A stretch of DNA of 52,322 nucleotides, from positions 1-52,322 of the forward strand of contig WAPT01000016.1 of assembly GCA_015520605.1 (NCBI GenBank), in the 5' to 3' direction. The notes beneath the pieces are model-generated. The model saw only the letters and a list, made by a program, of their open reading frames with translations. It ran no database searches and had not been told where the DNA came from. This document shows, in pieces, positions 1-8,561 of this stretch (its first letter is position 1; the number at the start of each line of letters is the position of its first letter). Made by a program: the position numbers and the translations under genes. This DNA comes from Nanobdellati archaeon (lineage in GTDB: Archaea; EX4484-52; WAPT01).

Positions 1-2
1 CT

Positions 3-161
3 CACCACACCGCCGTTAGAAAGCGCAGAGCGCACAACTGTATAGGCCTCTTCTTTTTCTCTTTCCGATGGTCTGCAGTAAAGCACTCCCTGCTTTGATT
101 TCCCAGAAAACTCATTCCTTACCACATACCTTAGTTCCAGCCATGTGTCCTCCACCAAGAC
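3..161 (-). CDS. Partial hypothetical CDS running off the left edge (LVEDTWLELRYVVRNEFSGKSKQGVLYCRPSEREKEAYTVVRSALSNGGVV...)
   Basis: Open minus-strand frame to the window edge, preceded by an in-frame TAA; a TTG/GTG start would be needed. Confidence 0.35.
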
Positions 162-343
162 GCCCGTCCTAAATTAGTACAGACTCAAATGAATTTTGTT
201 TCCCCTCCCCTCCAAAGGATGAACGTTCGATGTCGAAAATAGATATTTCCAACACGGAAATATGCAGGATAAATTTCGGGCCGTAACATTTATAAGGGAG
301 GGTATGTAATTCTTAATGGAGAAATTGAGGAGGTGTTGAAGAA

Positions 344-448
344 ATGATAAGAAGGGTTACGAAGGAGGAAGAGGAGTTCATTAAAGAGTGCATATGGAAC
401 TGGGATAAAGCACAGGAGCTCTGGGAAAAGAAGTTCGGGAAGAGGTAA
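344..448 (+). CDS. Small ORF, 34 aa ([34 protein letters not shown])
   Basis: Preceded by purine-rich GAGGAGG and a TATA-like TTTATAAG; directly upstream of the desulforedoxin-like ORF; below the ORF-track cutoff. Confidence 0.4.
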   Translation: MIRRVTKEEEEFIKECIWNWDKAQELWEKKFGKR

Positions 449-486
449 GCGGAAACTCTGAGCTGTTATTTTTGGTGGGTGATCTC

Positions 487-612
487 ATGCCAAGGGTTGA
501 AGAAGTTGGGCAAAAGTTCAGATGCAACATATGCGGTAATATTGTGGAGGTTGTTGAGGTAGGAGGTGGTGCTCTCGTCTGCTGCGGGGAGGAAATGGAA
601 CTCATTGAGTAA
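487..612 (+). CDS. Desulforedoxin-like small iron-binding protein (41 aa)
   Basis: [41 protein letters not shown]: CxxC...CC pattern as in desulforedoxin / N-terminal desulfoferrodoxin domain. Confidence 0.8.
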   Translation: MPRVEEVGQKFRCNICGNIVEVVEVGGGALVCCGEEMELIE

Positions 613-810
613 TTACAAAAATTTCAGTAATTTGCACAATATTTGCTCTTTTTTCTGATCAAGTCAGAGAAAATTTTTATATAATTAACTCCATATAAAA
701 TTAGCTTGTTTATAACATGGAAATTTTTGAGTATAAAATAAAAATTTACAAAAAAGGTTACAAAAAAATTTGTTATTTTGTGAAAAAATATTGTTGGGTG
801 AAGGCCATGG

Positions 811-1215
811 GTGATAGCGATGACGAAGGGTATGCATGTCATAATGGAATTGTATGGATGCCCTTCCGAAGCTATAGCTACGGTTCCTTCTGTGAAACAC
901 CTGATAGATATTGTGGTTGAGAGATCGGGAGTCAACCGTATAAGTGAGTTCTATCACCAGTTCAGACCCCACGGTGTTACAGGTGTTGTTTTGATTGCTG
1001 AATCACACATCTCCGTACATACCTGGCCGGAAAAGGGCTACGTCGCAATGGACATTTATACCTGTGGAAGTAAAGAGAAGGCCTTGAAAGCGGCCGAAGT
1101 CGCAATGGAGGTTTTCAGACCAAAGAAAATCGTTAGAAAAGATATGATGCGTGGGCTGGAGCATGAGACGGAAGTTGGCAGAGCTGTGGAAGTTACCGAA
1201 CACACGAAGTTATGA
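811..1215 (+). CDS. speD: S-adenosylmethionine decarboxylase proenzyme
   Basis: ESHISVHTWPEKGYVAMDIYTCG motif typical of class 1B AdoMetDC; start may be the internal ATG giving MHVIMELYG. Confidence 0.9.
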   Translation: MIAMTKGMHVIMELYGCPSEAIATVPSVKHLIDIVVERSGVNRISEFYHQFRPHGVTGVVLIAESHISVHTWPEKGYVAMDIYTCGSKEKALKAAEVAMEVFRPKKIVRKDMMRGLEHETEVGRAVEVTEHTKL

Positions 1216-1260
1216 ATCTTAAGGTCGGGTCATTACTTTCGTTTCTTTGGCTCTGTTCTT

Positions 1261-2025
1261 ATGAGGTCTGCTCATCGAGAAATAACGGGAACCTTTACAA
1301 ATACAAATTTAAAATCCCATTCGTCAGATTTCTGCATGGCGGCACACTTTAAAACTCCAGAAGAAATATATGCCTCGGTTCTTTTCGAGTTAAAGAAAGA
1401 AAAAAACGAAATTAAAGATGTAATTGAAAAAGCGCCGATATATACTGATTATAGACTGCTGCGTAGTGAACCATATATTGTGGGCTACGTGCCCGACATT
1501 ATGCGGAATAAAGGCATAAATGAAGCTCGAACACCTCGCTCTAACTATGAGAGACCCGCATGTTATCCTCCTACATACCTAAATCCTCTTGCCCCCGCGC
1601 TTCTTAACAAATACGACCTTGCAGCATCCGTTTATCATGAAGTGGTGCACCGTGCGCAGATGGCCGCAGAATTCAGCGGCAGAAGAGACATAATAGGGAG
1701 GATTATAGAGAAGTATGTGCAATTTCGCAACAAGAAGGAGAAGGAGCTGTTCTACGAAGTCAGGGATGCTCTTTGCAGGGTTCCAGAGCTGAGGCGCATA
1801 ATCCTGGAAGGGGAGGCGCAGTACTTAATGAGTCAAGCTTACCCTTATGCGAGCAAGTTCATTAAACCCTACAGCACGGAGGAGCTTGTGTACAGGACAA
1901 TGTTAGCAGCGGTCAAAAGAGCGGCAGCCACAGGATATAATCCAAAGGCTGTTAAGAAACTTGTTACAGGATGTGCATACCTTCTTTGTGGAAGAGAGGG
2001 AAGCAGGAATATTTACGCTTCCTGA
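1261..2025 (+). CDS. Putative zinc metallopeptidase-like protein
   Basis: YHEVVHRAQ (HExxH) followed by EGEAQYLMSQ (possible third ligand). Confidence 0.5.
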   Translation: MRSAHREITGTFTNTNLKSHSSDFCMAAHFKTPEEIYASVLFELKKEKNEIKDVIEKAPIYTDYRLLRSEPYIVGYVPDIMRNKGINEARTPRSNYERPACYPPTYLNPLAPALLNKYDLAASVYHEVVHRAQMAAEFSGRRDIIGRIIEKYVQFRNKKEKELFYEVRDALCRVPELRRIILEGEAQYLMSQAYPYASKFIKPYSTEELVYRTMLAAVKRAAATGYNPKAVKKLVTGCAYLLCGREGSRNIYAS

Positions 2026-2082
2026 AGGTTTGTTACGATGGAATGATAAAAATTCGTGATGGATTTTTCCTATACCGATCGG

Positions 2083-2589
2083 TTAAGACTCCCCCTTCCA
2101 CCTCACCTTCAGGGTTCTAAACCCTTTCCCGTTCTTTCTGAACTTGAATACCATGAAATGCAGGTGGGGTTCGAGTGACCATCCTGTATTTCCGCTGTAA
2201 GCGATAATTTCGCCCGTGCTAACGTGCTGACCCTTTTTGACCAGAACACCTTTATACCTAAGATGGCTGTATTGAGAAAACTCTCCATTAGCGTGCCTGA
2301 TCACAACATAATTTCCATCCTGTTTTTCTTCCGGCAGTTCTTCTTCTGTCGGTGGTTCTATCCCGTCATAGTTCTCCATGACATCATCCCGAACAGCAAC
2401 AACCACCCCTTCCAAAGCTGCCATAACCGGTGTTCCCTCATCGCAGATAAAATCGACGGCATTCGTCAAATCCTCAATAACACCATTTTTCTTAAAAACT
2501 TTATGAGCAGGTGCCTTAGTAACAATTCTTTTTATGTATTTCTTATCAATCGGATACACATACAAGTTTTTTGTTTTCATGGATCGCAA
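2083..2589 (-). CDS. M23-family (LytM-like) metallopeptidase
   Basis: AVDFICDEGTPVMAALEGVV...YSHLRYKGVLVKKGQHVSTGEIIAYSGNTGWSLEPHLHFMVF. Confidence 0.85.
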   Translation of the reverse strand: MRSMKTKNLYVYPIDKKYIKRIVTKAPAHKVFKKNGVIEDLTNAVDFICDEGTPVMAALEGVVVAVRDDVMENYDGIEPPTEEELPEEKQDGNYVVIRHANGEFSQYSHLRYKGVLVKKGQHVSTGEIIAYSGNTGWSLEPHLHFMVFKFRKNGKGFRTLKVRWKGES

Positions 2590-2868
2590 CCTCGTTCAGG
2601 AATATTCACCGTTTTTTATTTTTTCAATTTAGATTAAAAGTTTTTTCGGGACATTTTTAGAGATCCAGATAACTTCCAAAACTTCATTAGAGTATTCTTA
2701 ACTTTCTCACACTATATTCTTAACACATTGTAATTTTCATTGAATTGATGTCTTGCATGGATCATTTCATATATTCTGTTGACCGTTCAGGAAAATATAT
2801 TTTGTGCCGGACAGTCTTCCGCTCATTCTCAGTAATCTTTATATAGATTAGACTACATTATTACCTCT

Positions 2869-5316
2869 ATGCCCGTGCTAAGAAGAAAAGGTAAGGATAA
2901 GAATAAGGCTTTCATTCTCTGGTTCGATGAAATAACTCACAAGGACGTTCCTTTTGTTGGTGGAAAGAACGCATCTCTTGGCGAGATGTACAACGAGCTT
3001 GCAAAGCAGGGTGTAAACGTACCGTACGGATTTGCGATAACTGCTTATGCTTATGATTATTTCATTGAAAAGACCGGTATAAAGAATAAGATTTATGAAA
3101 TTCTCCAAGGCCTTGATACGAGGAACGTGGAAGACCTAATGAGAAGGGGCAAGGAGATCAGGGAACTTTTCCTCCAGGCCGAGTTTCCTGAGGAACTTAA
3201 AAAAGAAATTGTGGATGCTTACAGAAAGCTCAGCCAGAAGTACTGTGTGGAAGCTGTTGATGTTGCGGTGAGAAGTTCCGCTACAGCTGAAGATATGCCA
3301 GATGCGAGCTTTGCAGGGCAGCAGGAAACCTATCTCAATGTGGTTGGTGTTAATGCTCTTCTCGATGCATGCAAGAAGTGTTTTGCCTCCCTCTTTACTG
3401 ATAGAGCCATATCCTACCGGGAGGACAAGGGCTTTGACCACTTTAAAGTGAAGCTTTCAATCGGAGTGCAGAAGATGGTTAGGAGTGATCTCGCCTCTTC
3501 AGGTGTTATGTTTACACTGGATACGGAGACAGGTTTCAGAAACGTTGTGCTCATCAATGGTAGCTACGGGCTCGGGGAGTATATAGTGCAAGGAAAGGTC
3601 ACACCCGATCAGTTCTATGTGTTTAAACCCACTCTGGAAAAGGGTTACAGACCCGTTATCTCAAAGAGGCTTGGGGACAAGAGAATTAAGCTCGTTTATG
3701 CTGAAGGGGGCGGTACAAGAGAGGTTGAGGTGAGCGAGGAAGAAAGAAACCGCTTCTGTTTGAGCGATGATGAAATCCTTCAACTGGCAAGGTGGGGGAT
3801 AATAATAGAGAAGCACTACTCCAAAAAGCTCGGGAAAGACCAGCCAATGGACATAGAGTGGGCGAAGGACGGAACAACAGGAGAGTTGTTCGTAGTGCAG
3901 GCTAGACCAGAGACAGTACACTCAACGAAGAAGGATGTTAATACGATAGAGTACTATCATCTTGAGGAGGCTGGGAAGGTTCTGGTCGAGGGGCTTGCTG
4001 TCGGATCGAAGATAGCAACGGGTAGGGTGAGAGTGATTGAAGATCCAAGTAAGATGCACGAATTTCGGGAGGGGGAGATACTTGTAACCGACATAACGGA
4101 TCCTGACTGGGAACCGATAATGAAGATCGCCTCCGCAATTGTTACCAATAGAGGCGGAAGGACGAGTCATGCCGCTATAGTGGCAAGAGAGCTTGGCATT
4201 CCTGCTGTTGTCGGTACAGGTATAGCGACGAAGGTTCTTAAGACGGGACAGAAGGTAACGGTCAGCACCGTTGAAGGAGAAAAGGGAAAGGTTTATGAGG
4301 GCAAGCTTAAGTATGAAATAAAGCGAATTCGCGTGGATAAGATTCCGAATACTCGAACGATGATAACTCTCAATGTTGGTGAACCGGAGAGAGCGTTTGC
4401 GTATTCCTTTTTACCAAATGACGGAGTTGGTTTGGCAAGGGAGGAGTTCATCATAAACGACTGGATAAAAATTCATCCGAACGCTCTCCTGGAATTTGAA
4501 AAACTGCGGGAACTGGGGGCTGATGAGGAAACCATAAGAAAGATTGAGGAGCTTACAGTGGGTTATGATGACAAAAAGCAGTACTTTATAGATAAGCTCG
4601 CTGAGGGTATAGCAATGATCGCCGCGGCTTTCTACCCCAAGAAAGTTATTGTACGTTTCTCTGATTTCAAGAGCAACGAGTATGCAAGGCTCATAGGAGG
4701 TAAGCTCTTCGAGCCGAAAGAAGAGAACCCAATGCTCGGATGGAGAGGTGCTTCGCGTTATTATTCAGAGGGGTTCAGGTTTGCTTTTGCCTTGGAGTGC
4801 AAGGCCATAAAGAAGGTCAGGGACGAGTTTGGCCTGAAGAATGTGAGTGTAATGATACCATTCTGTCGTACGGTTTATGAAGCGGAAAAGGTCGTGCACG
4901 AGCTCAAGCTCAACGGACTGAAGAGAGGTGAGGATGGCCTTAAAGTTTATATGATGTGTGAGATACCCTCGAACGTTGTTCTTGCCGAAAAGTTCCTCGA
5001 GTACTTTGATGGATTCTCCATAGGTACGAATGACCTCACACAGTTGACTCTCGGCATTGACAGGGATTCAGAACTTGTTTCTTACCTTTATGATGAGAGA
5101 AACGAAGCTGTAAGGAAAATGGTCGAACTTGCGATAAAGAAGGCTCACAAGGCAGGCAAGAAAATAGGAATATGCGGGGATGCTCCATCCACACACCCTG
5201 ATTTTGCGAGGTTCTTGGTAGATTGTGATATAGATTACATTTCAGTCAGCCCAGACGTTGCAATCAAGACAAGGATGATAGTGGCGGATGAGGAGAAAAA
5301 ACTAAGGAAAAAATGA
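2869..5316 (+). CDS. ppsA: Phosphoenolpyruvate synthase
   Basis: GRTSHAAIVARELGIPAVVG phosphohistidine motif, N-terminal PPDK ATP-binding domain, C-terminal PEP-utilising domain; TATA-like box about 2838. Confidence 0.96.
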   Translation: MPVLRRKGKDKNKAFILWFDEITHKDVPFVGGKNASLGEMYNELAKQGVNVPYGFAITAYAYDYFIEKTGIKNKIYEILQGLDTRNVEDLMRRGKEIRELFLQAEFPEELKKEIVDAYRKLSQKYCVEAVDVAVRSSATAEDMPDASFAGQQETYLNVVGVNALLDACKKCFASLFTDRAISYREDKGFDHFKVKLSIGVQKMVRSDLASSGVMFTLDTETGFRNVVLINGSYGLGEYIVQGKVTPDQFYVFKPTLEKGYRPVISKRLGDKRIKLVYAEGGGTREVEVSEEERNRFCLSDDEILQLARWGIIIEKHYSKKLGKDQPMDIEWAKDGTTGELFVVQARPETVHSTKKDVNTIEYYHLEEAGKVLVEGLAVGSKIATGRVRVIEDPSKMHEFREGEILVTDITDPDWEPIMKIASAIVTNRGGRTSHAAIVARELGIPAVVGTGIATKVLKTGQKVTVSTVEGEKGKVYEGKLKYEIKRIRVDKIPNTRTMITLNVGEPERAFAYSFLPNDGVGLAREEFIINDWIKIHPNALLEFEKLRELGADEETIRKIEELTVGYDDKKQYFIDKLAEGIAMIAAAFYPKKVIVRFSDFKSNEYARLIGGKLFEPKEENPMLGWRGASRYYSEGFRFAFALECKAIKKVRDEFGLKNVSVMIPFCRTVYEAEKVVHELKLNGLKRGEDGLKVYMMCEIPSNVVLAEKFLEYFDGFSIGTNDLTQLTLGIDRDSELVSYLYDERNEAVRKMVELAIKKAHKAGKKIGICGDAPSTHPDFARFLVDCDIDYISVSPDVAIKTRMIVADEEKKLRKK

Positions 5317-5343
5317 ACGGGATGTTGGTTTGTAAATTTTGTT

Positions 5344-5691
5344 TCAATCGATTAAGTGATGATCCTCTTCGCTCCAAGGAGGGACGGACACAACATATAT
5401 CTTGAGAGGAGTACCATCTCGGATTTTATGTGGTTTCCCCGGCGTGATATGTAAAACCATCCCTTCCTTAAGCTGGATTTCTTCGTCATCACCTACAATT
5501 AATTTTCCAGTACCTCCGACAACAATGTAGATTTCATGTGTTGTTTTATGAAAATGCTTTTTTGATTCTCGAACCTCTGCATAAGCCAAACCAACATTCA
5601 CGTTTTTCAAGTTAAACAACTCCCAAATCTTTTCAGTACCGAGATCTACAGCATTCGATACCTTCTCTTTTCTGTAAATTTTCAAATTCAT
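5344..5691 (-). CDS. Cupin-domain protein
   Basis: SKKHFHKTTHEIYIVVGGTGKLIVGDDE...LHITPGKPHKI. Confidence 0.85.
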   Translation of the reverse strand: MNLKIYRKEKVSNAVDLGTEKIWELFNLKNVNVGLAYAEVRESKKHFHKTTHEIYIVVGGTGKLIVGDDEEIQLKEGMVLHITPGKPHKIRDGTPLKIYVVSVPPWSEEDHHLID

Positions 5692-5776
5692 GAAGAAAAA
5701 CTGTATGACTATAAAAATTAAAAAATATTGAAGACAATCTAGAAAGTTAAGTACTGAGCATTGTGTAATTTTGGAC

Positions 5777-5974
5777 TCAGGCTTCCATCTCCGCTTCCAG
5801 TTCCTTTTTGCTTGGTTTGTAGCCGTACATCATGAGTATCTTGTTTATCCTCTCGACCTCCTTCCAGTTACCCCTAGCCATTGCGTCGAGTTTATTTTTG
5901 AGCCACTGCTGAATTATCCTATCCCTCTCAGTCTCAGGAATTTTAATTGGAATGACCTTCTTTCTACCCATAAC
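5777..5974 (-). CDS. Small hypothetical protein, last gene of a three-gene mini-operon; start chosen at the internal MVMGRKK
   Basis: MVMGRKKVIPIKIPETERDRIIQQWLKNKLDAMARGNWKEVERINKILMMYGYK...; ORF track starts at 6046, overlapping the upstream gene. Confidence 0.5.
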   Translation of the reverse strand, partial: VMGRKKVIPIKIPETERDRIIQQWLKNKLDAMARGNWKEVERINKILMMYGYKPSKKELEAEMEA

Positions 5975-6042
5975 CATCACCTCATAAACCCGAATTTTTT
6001 TAAAGTTTACGATTTTTTGTATTGAAGGTATGAACATGGAGT

Positions 6043-6237
6043 TCACAGTAATTTGTCCATCGTGTCTTGGTATGCTCTCGCCATCTCAATTATGGCCTCG
6101 CTGATCGTCACTCTCCTACCGCTGTTTCGAAGCTGAATGTGAGACACAACCTTAAGCAATTCACAATAAGCTTCATCGGTAATTTTTAATGTACGATAAA
6201 CACTTGTGGTATTTTTATTATCCATTGTGTTCACCAC
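6043..6237 (-). CDS. Small ribbon-helix-helix/antitoxin-like protein
   Basis: TLKITDEAYCELLKVV...RRVTISEAIIEMARAYQDTMDKLL (beta-strand then two helices). Confidence 0.5.
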   Translation of the reverse strand: MVNTMDNKNTTSVYRTLKITDEAYCELLKVVSHIQLRNSGRRVTISEAIIEMARAYQDTMDKLL

Positions 6238-6607
6238 ACCCTAAGTTTATATGAATTTTAGTAACTTTCTCCTTTTTACTAATTTTAGTATTCAAAATTT
6301 TTAAAGTTTTCATCATTTGCTGAATGTACGGATACTGTATGCAGGTGTTATCAAAGAGATTATTCTTATATTTGTAGAGTACAAGTTCACCTTCCAGATC
6401 GCATGCAACCCTGAGATTTCCTGTGCCCTGAAGGCTCTCCAGCTGCCAATCACCGTTCTGTGAATCACGTTGGTATCCTCTCTTTCCAAAAGATTCCCGA
6501 GTTCTACCAAGTTCATGATGGTTTTTGTTAGGGAGCGTTCTGTTCTCTTCCGACCACATGATAGTTATCGCGGCCAGCCTGTTAGTGAGCTCCTCACACC
6601 TCCTCAT
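6218..6607 (-). CDS. Hypothetical protein, first gene of the mini-operon
   Basis: 129-aa ORF overlapping the next gene by 20 nt; palindrome and AT-rich promoter-like sequence just upstream. Confidence 0.45.
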   Translation of the reverse strand: MRRCEELTNRLAAITIMWSEENRTLPNKNHHELGRTRESFGKRGYQRDSQNGDWQLESLQGTGNLRVACDLEGELVLYKYKNNLFDNTCIQYPYIQQMMKTLKILNTKISKKEKVTKIHINLGCGEHNG

Positions 6608-6616
6608 AATTTATTA

Positions 6617-6630
6617 TTACTAATTAGTAA
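6617..6630. promoter_or_regulatory. 14-bp perfect palindrome TTACTAATTAGTAA, candidate operator
   Basis: Lies between the start at 6607 and an AT-rich TATA-like segment of the minus-strand operon. Confidence 0.45.
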
Positions 6631-6734
6631 CATATTTAAAAATTTATGTTTCCATTCCCATAAATCCCCGCTAATGTGAAACGGAACAGACAGAGAAGGA
6701 TTTCAATTTAAAGATTCCATCCGACTCTTCTTTT

Positions 6735-7316
6735 ATGAGCCTCAAAAAGGAAATAAGGGTTATAGGAATTGATGATGCTCCTTTTCAACTTAAAAGGGAT
6801 GAGAGCTGCCTTGTAGTAGGAGTTATAACGAGGGGGCGGGAGTATCTTGATGGTGTGCTATCCTGCAGGATAAAGGTCGATGGTATGGACGCAACACAGA
6901 AGTTTGCGGAAATGATAAACTACTCTCATTTCAGGGATCAGCTTCGCGCCATCTTTCTTGATGGCATCTCCTACGCTGGATTTAACATGGTGAACATAAA
7001 AGAGCTGCACGAGCTCACAGGAATCCCCGTTGTGGTGGTGATAAGAAAAAGGCCCGACAGAGAGGAGTTCATAAAAGCTATGAAGAGGCTGGATGACTGG
7101 AAGGAAAGGGTAAAGGCTGTTGAAGCTGCGGGAGAAGTAAAGGAAATGGTAAACAAAAAGGGCAGAATTTACTTTCAGTACTATGGGTGTGATGAAAGGA
7201 AGGCGAGAGCGTTCATAAACAAAAGCATAAAGAGAGCTGCTGTCCCCGAATGTCTGAGAATGGCTCACCTGATAGCAAAGGGCATTATCGACGGAGAAAG
7301 CGGGAGGGGAAGATGA
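6735..7316 (+). CDS. DUF99 family protein (endonuclease V-like fold)
   Basis: IGIDDAPF...VVGVITRG...LDGVL...FLDGISYAGFNMVNIKELHELTGIPVVVVIRKRPD. Confidence 0.88.
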   Translation: MSLKKEIRVIGIDDAPFQLKRDESCLVVGVITRGREYLDGVLSCRIKVDGMDATQKFAEMINYSHFRDQLRAIFLDGISYAGFNMVNIKELHELTGIPVVVVIRKRPDREEFIKAMKRLDDWKERVKAVEAAGEVKEMVNKKGRIYFQYYGCDERKARAFINKSIKRAAVPECLRMAHLIAKGIIDGESGRGR

Positions 7317-7516
7317 CATCTGTGTGTTGTGTCTTATAATTCTTCACAACAGAAAAACCGAGAAAGCTTCAGATCCTGGAATATCCTTGGGGATTTGCCG
7401 GCATAATCGATCATTATCAACCCGCGATTCTTTTCCAGATCCTGCAGAAGCTCCCTATACATTTCCCTTGCCAAACACCACGTGAAAAATGCTGGTAGGA
7501 AATAAAGATAGAAATT

Positions 7517-8287
7517 TTATCTCGCACAGAATAATTCGCTGATAATATTGTATTTTTCCAGATTTTCTATCGGAATTTTACACTTTCCTTCCTCCTGCAA
7601 TTTTTTCAGTTTTTTCATTAATTTTTCACCTACAGGTTTACGATCTTCTATACGGCACTGCGCTTCTGAAATTGTTTTGATTTCCCTCCTGGCGGTCTCC
7701 GTGAGCTTTCTGTTCCATTCCACACACGACTCTCTGATCGTTTTTTTGCATTCTTCGAGAGAGTCCATCAGCAGATTTCTGAATCCTTCAGATGCTTCAT
7801 TGTAAACGCACCTAACATATTCCATCACTCTTCCACATATCTCCTTTACTTCTCCTATTTCCTCGTACCTTTTTTCAACGCTTTTAACAAGTTCATACCA
7901 CTCCAGAAGCTCGTCCATCGGATCATTGCGAACGCCGAAACCCGTTATTCTTTTTGCTTCATCCAACACGCGTTTCGTCAGCTGTTGAGCTGAAAGGTCG
8001 AAAATTCCATCAAGGAATCGATATAACTTATGTGGAGCGTGAATGGTTGTGGTAATTGTGTTGGGATCCATTTTCACATAAGAAAGATTCCTATCATTGA
8101 TGCGTTCACACATCAAAACATTCCCCTTACCGTCTGTGAGAGATAGATATACCCTATATACACTATTATCATTATCGTAATTACACTTCAGCTCCACATT
8201 TAAACCTAATCGGATAGCCAGACTCTTTAGTTCCTCTATACTGCTTGGTGTGATTCTGGTGTTACCCGACGGATAAATTACTTCCAT
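7517..8287 (-). CDS. Hypothetical protein
   Basis: 256-aa ORF without competing ORF; no family recognised. Confidence 0.6.
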   Translation of the reverse strand: MEVIYPSGNTRITPSSIEELKSLAIRLGLNVELKCNYDNDNSVYRVYLSLTDGKGNVLMCERINDRNLSYVKMDPNTITTTIHAPHKLYRFLDGIFDLSAQQLTKRVLDEAKRITGFGVRNDPMDELLEWYELVKSVEKRYEEIGEVKEICGRVMEYVRCVYNEASEGFRNLLMDSLEECKKTIRESCVEWNRKLTETARREIKTISEAQCRIEDRKPVGEKLMKKLKKLQEEGKCKIPIENLEKYNIISELFCAR

Positions 8288-8561
8288 ATCTCTTCCTCCG
8301 AGAGTTTGTTATATTACTACTCTTTCATTTCAACTTAATGAAAACTTAAATTTTTTATTACCATGAACTGGTGATGGTAAACTCTATCCACAAGTTTGGT
8401 CGTGAGTACACCAACCAAAACGAAATATTGAGTAAAATGCTAGTTAAGACGATTAATAAACGATTTGTGTAAATTTTTGGGCGGAACTCCGACCATTGCC
8501 CTTGATGACATTTCTTCATCTTCCACAACCAATTTAACCCTTTTTTCCCAACCTTGCTCCC

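Noticed and set aside
8359-8381. Inverted repeat TTACCAT...ATGGTAA with a GTGATGG C-box-like element, considered as a box C/D sRNA
   Set aside because: No convincing D box or guide arrangement; may simply be a terminator or operator.
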